From: Proteobacteria bacterium UBA4575
Lineage (GTDB): Bacteria; Pseudomonadota; Gammaproteobacteria; UBA4575
Length of the DNA stretch: 6,182 nt
Direction of reading: 5' to 3'
Assembly: GCA_002386945.1 (NCBI GenBank)
Contig: DGKH01000042.1
Span: 1-6,182 of the forward strand
The stretch's first letter is position 1; each line of letters opens with the position of its first letter. Under the pieces are notes generated by a model. It was not told where the DNA came from, did not search any database, and was given only the letters and a program-made list of their open reading frames with translations. Made by a program: the position numbers and the translations under genes. Of this stretch, positions 1 to 5,213 are shown piece after piece.

Positions 1-659
1 TTAATATTAATAAAGAAGTCAGTCATAACTTTGAGCTAGGTATCCGCCAAGCCTTTAGCAACCATAGCTGGGAGTTTACTGGTTACTTTAATCAGATCGA
101 TGATTATATCTATGCCGCATCACAAGACAGTAACAACGATGGCATTGCAGATCGTGTAGAACACGACGGCAGTCTGGATCCAGATGGTGAACTTCTTGCA
201 GTGCGTTACGCCAATCGTGATGCTCGATTTTATGGCTTCGAGGCACAATACAAACAGAAACTGCAATTAGATGGTCGGCATTGGCTTGATATGAACCTTT
301 ACGCAGACTATGTACGAGCCCAGTTCACTGAGTCTGGAAATGATAATGTGCCACGTATAACACCTCCAAGTACCGGTGTTAATTTTACATTACCGTACGG
401 ACTATGGCTGGCACAAGCAGATCTACGTCATGTCTTTAAACAAACTCATAATGGCAAATTAGAGACAAAAACCAGTAGTTATAACCAGCTTAATTTAATG
501 CTGTCACGAGAGATTAATCTAAACAAAGGTGCGGTTGATGCCTACTTTAAGGTAAACAATCTTTTCGATACCAAGGCCCGGGAACATGGCTCATTCAGCA
601 AGGAATATGTACCTCTAACAGGACGTAACTTGCAGTTAGGCTTAACCTTTCGCTACTAA
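1..659 (+). CDS. TonB-dependent outer membrane receptor, C-terminal part (5' end outside window)
   Basis: This is the last part of a TonB-dependent receptor beta-barrel. The reading frame is open from the first complete codon at base 3 to the TAA at 657-659, so the in-frame ATG at 201 is internal and the true start lies upstream of the window. What shows the family: alternating hydrophobic/polar strands, the segment KVNNLFDTKAREHGSF followed by PLTGRNLQLGLTFRY, and the terminal aromatic residue expected of an outer membrane barrel. The 'NLFD..AR.H.SF....PL.GR' stretch resembles the ZnuD-like group of metal or heme receptors, which import ligands using TonB energy; the ligand here cannot be read from this fragment. 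A loop coded around bases 126-190 carries DSNNDGIAD and further acidic residues, like a calcium-binding loop. No partner transport genes are visible downstream, and a stem-loop follows the stop. Family confident, substrate unknown. Confidence 0.85.
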   Translation, partial: NINKEVSHNFELGIRQAFSNHSWEFTGYFNQIDDYIYAASQDSNNDGIADRVEHDGSLDPDGELLAVRYANRDARFYGFEAQYKQKLQLDGRHWLDMNLYADYVRAQFTESGNDNVPRITPPSTGVNFTLPYGLWLAQADLRHVFKQTHNGKLETKTSSYNQLNLMLSREINLNKGAVDAYFKVNNLFDTKAREHGSFSKEYVPLTGRNLQLGLTFRY

Positions 660-668
660 GCAGTAACG

Positions 669-693
669 CTCAGGCACTAATACAGTGCCTGAG
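669..693 (+). terminator. Perfect 10-bp stem-loop after the receptor gene
   Basis: CTCAGGCACT (669-678) and AGTGCCTGAG (684-693) are perfect reverse complements around a 5-base loop, beginning 9 bases after the receptor stop codon. The position suggests a transcript 3' end or terminator. No T-run follows on either strand, so it is not a classical intrinsic terminator; it may instead protect the mRNA 3' end. The structure is seen directly, the role is inferred. Confidence 0.4.
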
Positions 694-709
694 TAAACAA
701 TGAAATTGT

Positions 710-761
710 ACAACTTGTCAGGGCTAACAAAGCCTGACTAAATGCAACATTATAAAGTTGT
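710..761 (+). other. Nested inverted repeats in the leader of the peroxidase gene
   Basis: ACAACTT (710-716) is the reverse complement of AAGTTGT (755-761). Directly inside the left arm is a second stem, GTCAGGGCT (717-725) with AGCCTGAC (731-738), which pairs completely apart from one bulged G. Together they could fold a branched leader RNA ending 6 bases before the ribosome-binding GGAAG of the peroxidase gene. A weak promoter reading (TTGTCA at 715-720, TAAATG at 739-744) falls in the same place, so the repeats could equally be DNA sites. The function is unknown. Confidence 0.3.
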
Positions 762-777
762 TATATGGAAGTAATAC

Positions 778-1317
778 ATGCGTTATCTTTCTCTCATTGC
801 CCTATTCTGGTTTACGTCCACAGCCTTTGCCTGTGAAGGCAAACTACTAGATCATAACTTCCGCCACTTAGCCTCCGATGAACAGGTTAATCTCTGCGAG
901 GCCTATACAGGCAAGGTGATCTTAGTGGTCAATACCGCATCAAAATGTGGGCTTACGTATCAATATGAAGGCCTTGAAAAGCTACACCAGGAATACAGTG
1001 AGCAAGACTTTGTTGTCCTAGGCTTCCCTTCCAATGATTTTTTTGGCCAAGAGCCAGGGACAGAAAAGCAGGTTCAAGATTTCTGCAAACTAACCTATGG
1101 CGTAAAATTTCCTATGTTTGAAAAGACTGTAGTTAAGGGAGATGAAGCTCATGCTTTTTACCAAGGCTTAAAAGAGGTGTCGGGCACCTACCCACGCTGG
1201 AATTTTCATAAATTTTTAATCGGCAGAGATGGCAAACTAGTCGATGACTTTGGCCCTAGAACAAAACCCTACAGTAAGAAACTCATTACGCGTTTAAATG
1301 AGGAATTAGCAAAATAA
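778..1317 (+). CDS. Exported glutathione-peroxidase-family thiol peroxidase
   Basis: A 179-residue member of the glutathione peroxidase family, which reduces hydrogen peroxide and organic hydroperoxides. Residues 1-18 form a signal peptide ending AFA, with likely cleavage before Cys19, so the enzyme should act in the periplasm; the lipobox is too poor to call it a lipoprotein confidently. The catalytic tetrad is present: Cys57 in NTASKCG, Gln91 in the FGQEPG motif, and Trp141-Asn142 in WNFHKFL. Cys103 (QDFCKLTYGVKFP) lies 46 residues after Cys57, the same spacing as the peroxidatic and resolving cysteines of yeast Orp1/Gpx3 as I recall them. This suggests a thioredoxin-like reductant rather than glutathione. 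The peroxidatic residue is Cys, not selenocysteine. The ATG at 778 is supported by GGAAG at 767-771 and by the signal peptide. It stands alone, convergent with the regulator gene, with 45 bp between them and no clear terminator. Confidence 0.9.
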   Translation: MRYLSLIALFWFTSTAFACEGKLLDHNFRHLASDEQVNLCEAYTGKVILVVNTASKCGLTYQYEGLEKLHQEYSEQDFVVLGFPSNDFFGQEPGTEKQVQDFCKLTYGVKFPMFEKTVVKGDEAHAFYQGLKEVSGTYPRWNFHKFLIGRDGKLVDDFGPRTKPYSKKLITRLNEELAK

Positions 1318-1362
1318 TCGATACTCCAAGCCTTTTATAAAGACATCGATCGAATCAGGGAA

Positions 1363-1794
1363 CTAATAGAATTCTAGTTTCTGCCAAATCTCATCCTTGT
1401 TTTTGATGATATCGGCCAAAGTGTATTGATTGAGCACACTCAGAAAACTGACTAAGGCCTGTTCCAGCACACTTCGTAATTCACATACAGCATCAATAGT
1501 GCAGCTCTTGTCGCCACTGAAACATTCTGCAAGATAGAAATCATTTTCGGTGAAGACTAATAATTGAGCCAGATTAATCTCTTCAGGCTTAGCCTTTAAA
1601 AACACACCACCCCCTTTACCCTGCACGCACTGGATATAATCTTCCTTGCCTAAGGTATGCACGATTGTACGCACATGATATTTAGATATGTCATAGCGCC
1701 TCGCCAAAACTTCGACGCTCACACGCGCTTCTTTCTGTGACGCCAAATGAATCAATATCCTAAAGGCGTATTCTGAAAATTTAGTTAATCTCAT
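1363..1794 (-). CDS. nsrR: Rrf2-family Fe-S transcriptional regulator, NsrR-like (NO-sensing repressor)
   Basis: A 143-residue Rrf2-family regulator that closely follows NsrR in layout. The N-terminus MRLTKFSEYAFRILIHLAS and the winged-helix region at residues 26-67 (ending QGKGGGVFLK) form the DNA-binding part. Three cysteines, Cys91, Cys98 and Cys104 (C-x6-C-x5-C), sit where NsrR and IscR bind their cluster, and the tail has the NsrR-like string YTLADII (124-130). In Streptomyces NsrR the fourth cluster ligand is Asp8; here residue 8 is Glu. NsrR proteins repress NO-detoxification genes and let go when NO attacks the cluster. The gene is divergent from the NO-reductase-like operon across 120 bp, which fits direct control of that operon and perhaps of itself. 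The start is supported by AAGGTG (bases 1805-1810 read on this strand). IscR is less likely because its motif spacing and tail differ, but a different Rrf2 sensor is not excluded. Confidence 0.85.
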   Translation of the reverse strand: MRLTKFSEYAFRILIHLASQKEARVSVEVLARRYDISKYHVRTIVHTLGKEDYIQCVQGKGGGVFLKAKPEEINLAQLLVFTENDFYLAECFSGDKSCTIDAVCELRSVLEQALVSFLSVLNQYTLADIIKNKDEIWQKLEFY

Positions 1795-1821
1795 AAATAG
1801 GTAGCACCTTAATCTAAATTA

Positions 1822-1827
1822 ATTATA
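1822..1827 (-). promoter_or_regulatory. Candidate -10 box (TATAAT) for the nsrR-like gene
   Basis: Read on the minus strand, bases 1827-1822 are TATAAT, a perfect sigma-70 -10 box, about 12 bases upstream of the AAGGTG ribosome-binding sequence. No good -35 box is visible at the right distance; the best candidate there is AT-only sequence. In DNA this AT-rich a chance match is likely, so the call is weak. Confidence 0.3.
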
Positions 1828-1860
1828 TTTTTAGAAAATTGTATATTTTATTTATTATTA

Positions 1861-1884
1861 ATGTATTATATCTATAACATACAT
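1861..1884. promoter_or_regulatory. Candidate operator in the divergent promoter region
   Basis: ATGTAT (1861-1866) and ATACAT (1879-1884) form an interrupted inverted repeat in the 120-bp AT-rich gap between the regulator and norS-like genes; 9 of 12 paired positions match over the whole 24 bp. ATGYAT half-sites are typical of NsrR operators, but the usual pair spans about 17 bp, so the 12-base spacer here is longer than expected. It lies 31 bp upstream of the norS-like start, a position where a bound repressor would block transcription. The pattern is seen directly, the NsrR assignment is inferred. Confidence 0.35.
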
Positions 1885-1914
1885 ACTAAATAGATGTTTT
1901 GACATGGGGGCAGC

Positions 1915-2439
1915 ATGCTTCAACAGACTTCGTGGTTAATCACCATAATACTAGTAACCTTACTTGCAATAATTTTTCTTTTTATTGCTTCCAGCGCGGC
2001 AAAGTCCAAAGAAGACTATGCGCCAGTTCAAAAATCCGCCTACTTGCTCCGCACTAAACTCTTCGTTTTATCGCTATTGGTATTAATACCAATTATTGGC
2101 TACAGCCTGACTAAGTTGCCTTATGACACCACTATGGCGAGCAATGAGCGCGTTAAAATTGTTACCGCTGTAGGCCATCAATGGTATTGGGAGCTCAGTG
2201 ATATGACAGCCAGTGTCAAAGAAGACGTGATCTACAAAGTCACATCGGCCGATGTAAATCATGGATTCGCTATCTACAACGCTGATCTGGAGGTCATTGC
2301 ACAAACTCAAGCAATGCCAACATACACCAATGAGCTGCGCGTACGTTACCCCAAACCTGGTCGCTATAAGATATTGTGCCTTGAATATTGCGGCCTTGCT
2401 CACCACGCCATGATCACTGAAATAACAGTATCCCCTTAA
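1915..2439 (+). CDS. norS: CuA-containing small subunit of heme-copper nitric oxide reductase (NorS-like, COX II fold)
   Basis: A 174-residue cytochrome oxidase subunit II-like protein. Two membrane helices (about residues 7-27 and 48-66) anchor a periplasmic cupredoxin domain. All CuA ligands are present: His116 (DVNHGF), then Cys155, Glu157, Cys159, His163 and Met166 in CLEYCGLAHHAM. The aromatic run GHQWYWEL (87-94) matches the electron-entry patch of subunit II. There is no CXXCH motif, so no fused cytochrome c; a soluble donor should deliver electrons to CuA, which passes them to the catalytic subunit encoded next. The short two-helix form resembles subunit II of B-type oxidases and of CuA-bearing NO reductases. 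The assignment to NO reductase rather than oxidase depends on the Tyr-to-Asn change in the neighbouring subunit and the NsrR-like regulator. GGGGG at 1906-1910, four bases before the ATG, may serve as the ribosome site. The next gene starts 32 bp downstream. The symbol follows the norSY naming I recall from ammonia oxidisers. Confidence 0.82.
   Translation: MLQQTSWLITIILVTLLAIIFLFIASSAAKSKEDYAPVQKSAYLLRTKLFVLSLLVLIPIIGYSLTKLPYDTTMASNERVKIVTAVGHQWYWELSDMTASVKEDVIYKVTSADVNHGFAIYNADLEVIAQTQAMPTYTNELRVRYPKPGRYKILCLEYCGLAHHAMITEITVSP
2076..2099. repeat. Perfect 18-bp palindrome with an overlapping second palindrome inside the norS-like gene
   Basis: ATTGGTATTAATACCAAT (2076-2093) is a perfect palindrome, and its right arm CCAAT pairs again with ATTGG at 2095-2099 around one T. 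The result is three alternating ATTGG/CCAAT arms inside codons for the second membrane helix. It could be a dimeric protein site, alternative RNA hairpins, or chance. Confidence 0.4.
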
Positions 2440-2471
2440 TCTAAAACGTTGCCATACAGCAGGAGATAACA

Positions 2472-3914
2472 ATGAATGTAATGCCATTACCTACAGGGGG
2501 AAAACGCACTATATACACCATGCTGGTCGTCTTTTCTTCCGTTATTTTGCTAATGATGATTGCTGGTTTAGTCATGCGTTTATCTCAAGGCGGAGTAATC
2601 ACGCTGCCAGCAGATATGTTCTACAAGTTATTAACAGCCCATGGTGTAGGGATGGTGGGTATCGCTGGCCTCGGCGGAAGCACCATCATGTGGTATTTCT
2701 TACGTCAATATGTGCAACTTCATACTTCTATCTTAATAACTACACTTGTTCTATTTCTAATAGGTGTCAGCTGTATTTTAGCCTCTATCTTTCTTGGAGA
2801 TTTTGCAGGTGCCTGGACCTTCTTGTTCCCATTGCCAGGCCATTCCATGGGGGTTTGGACTAATGAAGCAGCCATTCTTTTTCTAACTGGCCTACTTATT
2901 GTTGGCGTTGCTTTTGTGCTGTTTTACCTAGACGCTGGTCGCGCCATCATTCAAAAATATGGCAGCTTCAGTCGTTCTCTAGGTTGGCCACAGCTATTCT
3001 CTAATAGTAGCGATGAAGCACCTCCACCAACCGTTGTTGCTAGCACTATGGTGACCATAGTCAACTCACTAGCTTTAGTCGTTGGGGCATCAATATTGAT
3101 CATGATGATTATTAATATCCTGAATCCCAACTTCACTATTGATCCACTTTTAGCCAAGAACATGATCTATTTCTTTGGTCATACCTTTATCAATGCAACA
3201 ATCTATATGGCGATTATTGCGGTATATGAAATCTTACCTCATTACACAAATCGCCCATGGAAATCGAATCGAATATTTTTAGCTGCTTGGACTGCATCTA
3301 GCATCATGGTCTTAATCGTTTATCCACATCATTTATTCATGGATTTTGCAATGCCGACTTGGATGCTAATTATGGGACAAGTCATTTCCTATACTAGTGG
3401 TTTCCCAGTATTACTGGTGACTACTCTTGGCACCTTAGCCATCATCTATCGTTCTGGTATTAAATGGGATGCTGCATCAGCATTGCTCGTATTATCTGTC
3501 TTTGGTTGGGCGGGCGGTGTAATACCGGCTGTTATCGACGGCACCATCTCAGTCAATCAAGTAATGCACAACACCATGTGGGTTCCCGGTCATTTCCACT
3601 TTTATTTGATCATTGGCATGATTGCTATGGTCTTTGGCTTTATGTATTTCTTAATCAAAGATAGCAATAAAGGGCAAGACAATGCCTTAGATAGAGTTAG
3701 TTTCTGGGTCTATACCCTTTCAGCAACCGGCTTTGTTTTTATGTTCTTAGCCTCTGGCAAAGAAGGTATCGCAAGACGCTTTGCCATTCACTTTCCTGAG
3801 TGGCAAAGCTATTCAGCTGTAGCTTCAATATTTGCTTTATTTGTTATCGTAGCTGCTGCGGTCTTTTCACTACGCTTTATCTTTAGGCTGAATGCAAAAA
3901 AGTTAATGTCTTAA
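2472..3914 (+). CDS. norY: Heme-copper nitric oxide reductase catalytic subunit (NorY-like sNOR; COX I fold without the active-site Tyr)
   Basis: A 480-residue, about 12-helix heme-copper oxidase superfamily subunit I. The ligands are readable: His57 (TAHG) and His376 for the low-spin heme, His374 for the high-spin heme (HNTMWVPGHFHF), and His237, His286 and His287 for the active-site copper or iron. Oxygen reductases of the A and B types have HPEVY in helix VI, whose Tyr is cross-linked to the His; here it is HTFIN, so the residue four after His237 is Asn241. Loss of that Tyr is a hallmark of the NO reductase lineages of the superfamily, which catalyse 2 NO + 2 e- + 2 H+ to N2O + H2O. Gene order with SenC and Orf1 matches norSY-senC-orf1 of ammonia oxidisers. 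The protein is shorter than typical B-type oxidases (about 560) and similar to NorB-type lengths. AGGAGA at 2461-2466 supports the ATG at 2472. A divergent oxidase remains possible until activity is tested. Confidence 0.85.
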   Translation: MNVMPLPTGGKRTIYTMLVVFSSVILLMMIAGLVMRLSQGGVITLPADMFYKLLTAHGVGMVGIAGLGGSTIMWYFLRQYVQLHTSILITTLVLFLIGVSCILASIFLGDFAGAWTFLFPLPGHSMGVWTNEAAILFLTGLLIVGVAFVLFYLDAGRAIIQKYGSFSRSLGWPQLFSNSSDEAPPPTVVASTMVTIVNSLALVVGASILIMMIINILNPNFTIDPLLAKNMIYFFGHTFINATIYMAIIAVYEILPHYTNRPWKSNRIFLAAWTASSIMVLIVYPHHLFMDFAMPTWMLIMGQVISYTSGFPVLLVTTLGTLAIIYRSGIKWDAASALLVLSVFGWAGGVIPAVIDGTISVNQVMHNTMWVPGHFHFYLIIGMIAMVFGFMYFLIKDSNKGQDNALDRVSFWVYTLSATGFVFMFLASGKEGIARRFAIHFPEWQSYSAVASIFALFVIVAAAVFSLRFIFRLNAKKLMS

Positions 3915-3945
3915 CTAAAAGAACATCAACTTAGAGCAGATAACG

Positions 3946-4578
3946 ATGACTCTTATAATCAATCTCTTATTCGTCATTATCGTAGGCAGCACAAGCTTGT
4001 ATTTTGCTAGTAGTGGCTTTCAGGCGTTTACTACGGAGTCGGAAAGACGACTCCGTATAGAGGAGAAGCCCACTTCGCTACCCACGGTCGAGTTAATCAG
4101 TTCAGATGGTAAAGTCTTTAAACTGCAGGACTATGCCGGAAAGTATGTATTTGTTGATTTTATCTTTAGCAATTGCAGAGAGATTTGCCCTGCTATAACT
4201 CAAAGCTTTATACGTTTGAACCAGGCTTTAGATCAAGAAAGAAACAATCGTCATTATGCCCTGTTAAGCATTACTTTTGATTCTGAGTACGACAGCATCT
4301 CTATTTTACAGCGCCATGCAACAGCACTAGGGGCTGACCCAGAAAAATGGGTGTTTGCCCGTGTCCATGATGAGACAGAACTACAGTTAGTATTAGATGC
4401 CTTTGGCATCATTGTCATTCCACGTCCAGATGGTCAGTTTGAACATAATGCTGCCATTCATTTACTTAACAAAGAATCTCAGCTGGCTAAAATTTACGAT
4501 TTTGAGGATACCGACATGATCTTACAAGATTGGAAAAAACTACTCAGCACATCCCTTGAATCAAACAAGCCAATCTAA
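3946..4578 (+). CDS. senC: SCO1/SenC-family copper chaperone
   Basis: A 210-residue SCO/SenC protein. One N-terminal membrane helix (about residues 4-22) anchors a thioredoxin-fold domain facing the periplasm. The copper-binding pair is Cys77 and Cys81 in CREICP (CxxxC), and the likely third ligand is His167 in the segment FEHNAAIHLLN, where SCO proteins carry a conserved His. SITFDSEYD (108-116) matches the usual 'S.T.DP..D' region, with Ser in place of Pro. SCO proteins deliver copper to, or reduce the cysteines of, the CuA site; the intact CuA motif in the norS-like subunit two genes upstream makes that the obvious client. It follows the catalytic subunit by 31 bp and AGAGCAGA lies before the ATG, so it is most likely co-transcribed. 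An unusually strong hairpin lies inside its coding sequence at 4032-4057. Confidence 0.9.
   Translation: MTLIINLLFVIIVGSTSLYFASSGFQAFTTESERRLRIEEKPTSLPTVELISSDGKVFKLQDYAGKYVFVDFIFSNCREICPAITQSFIRLNQALDQERNNRHYALLSITFDSEYDSISILQRHATALGADPEKWVFARVHDETELQLVLDAFGIIVIPRPDGQFEHNAAIHLLNKESQLAKIYDFEDTDMILQDWKKLLSTSLESNKPI
4032..4057 (+). repeat. Perfect 10-bp inverted repeat (hairpin) inside senC
   Basis: TACGGAGTCG (4032-4041) and CGACTCCGTA (4048-4057) are exact reverse complements around the loop GAAAGA. The stem is GC-richer than the surrounding DNA and encodes a charged linker just after the membrane anchor (residues about 29-38). No T-run follows, so it is not an intrinsic terminator. It could be an mRNA processing or stability site separating norSY from the downstream genes. 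Confidence 0.5.
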
Positions 4579-4586
4579 ATTTCCTA

Positions 4587-5213
4587 GTGGTCAATATCTT
4601 CAAAATCGCTGCAATAAAGCTAAGATACTTCGCTCTTTTACTAAGCTTTATTGCCTGGCTAATACTGGCACTGCCAAAAATTCAAATGGTTCTGCAACAA
4701 AACATGTTAAGCCATATGCTGTTACAAATACCGCTATTAATTCTTATTGGTATCATTATTGGCTTATCACTGAATACTAGATACCACATAAAAGTGACTT
4801 ATAGCTACGCCCTCCCCGGCTTGCTCATCGCTAGCTTTAGCCTATTATTTTGGATGCTTCCCCGCTCACTAGATGCCTCATTGAGCTATCCAAGTTATGC
4901 AGTGGCTAAATTCACCACATTGCCCCTGCTTATAGGAATACCCTTAGCGCTATGTTGGCATGCGATCACAGCGATCACTAAGGGATTTTTTATCACTCAA
5001 ATTATAAGTATGCTCATGGTGTTGGCATGGTTATACATCGAGTCGCCAATACGCCTCTGCAACTACTATCTGATTAATGAACAGCAGCAGTTAGGTTATG
5101 CCCTACTCTTCTTAACTTTGTTTATTTCCATCTATTACAGCTCTAAATTATTTTATTGCACGCACCCATCATCACGAGAAAACACTACCGACGAGAGACA
5201 AGATGTATCATAA
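4587..5213 (+). CDS. Orf1: polytopic membrane protein, CtaG/DUF1404-like, probable NO reductase assembly factor
   Basis: A 208-residue, very hydrophobic protein with about six membrane helices. I see no enzyme motif. Two stretches resemble the CtaG (caa3-type)/DUF1404 group of oxidase assembly proteins: QNMLSHMLLQIPLLILIG (38-55, His43) and NEQQQLGYALLFL (164-176), similar to 'QHLLL..APPLLLLG' and 'DQQLGG' in that family. Cys123-Trp124-His125 and Cys158 lie in or near membrane segments and could bind metal. It occupies the position of orf1 in the norSY-senC-orf1 clusters of ammonia oxidisers, so a role in inserting copper or heme into NorSY is the best inference. The start is GTG at 4587: the frame is closed upstream by a TGA at 4557-4559, and no ATG comes earlier in it. 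No clear ribosome-binding site precedes it, and senC ends only 8 bp before, suggesting translational coupling. The end overlaps the channel gene by 11 bp. Function not established. Confidence 0.72.
   Translation: MVNIFKIAAIKLRYFALLLSFIAWLILALPKIQMVLQQNMLSHMLLQIPLLILIGIIIGLSLNTRYHIKVTYSYALPGLLIASFSLLFWMLPRSLDASLSYPSYAVAKFTTLPLLIGIPLALCWHAITAITKGFFITQIISMLMVLAWLYIESPIRLCNYYLINEQQQLGYALLFLTLFISIYYSSKLFYCTHPSSRENTTDERQDVS

Noticed and set aside
1899..1904. Perfect TTGACA, apparent -35 box upstream of the norS-like gene
   Set aside because: It ends only 10 bases before the start codon, so the matching -10 would fall inside the gene, where no good -10 box is seen.
2083..2487. 134-codon open frame on the minus strand
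   Set aside because: It lies opposite the norS-like gene, whose CuA motif and membrane helices are convincing; its own translation shows no family features.
2951..3163. 70-codon minus-strand open frame
   Set aside because: Fully antisense to the catalytic subunit gene, no recognisable motif or ribosome site.
3464..3664. 66-codon plus-strand frame within the catalytic subunit gene
   Set aside because: Out-of-frame shadow covering the conserved helix X ligands of the real frame.
1915..3914. Reading the first two operon genes as an ordinary aerobic cytochrome c oxidase
   Set aside because: Helix VI has Asn in place of the essential Tyr, there is no subunit III gene, and the regulator is NsrR-like.
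4556..4780. 74-codon frame spanning the senC/orf1 junction
   Set aside because: Overlaps senC and the first third of orf1 in another frame; polar, low-complexity translation without support.
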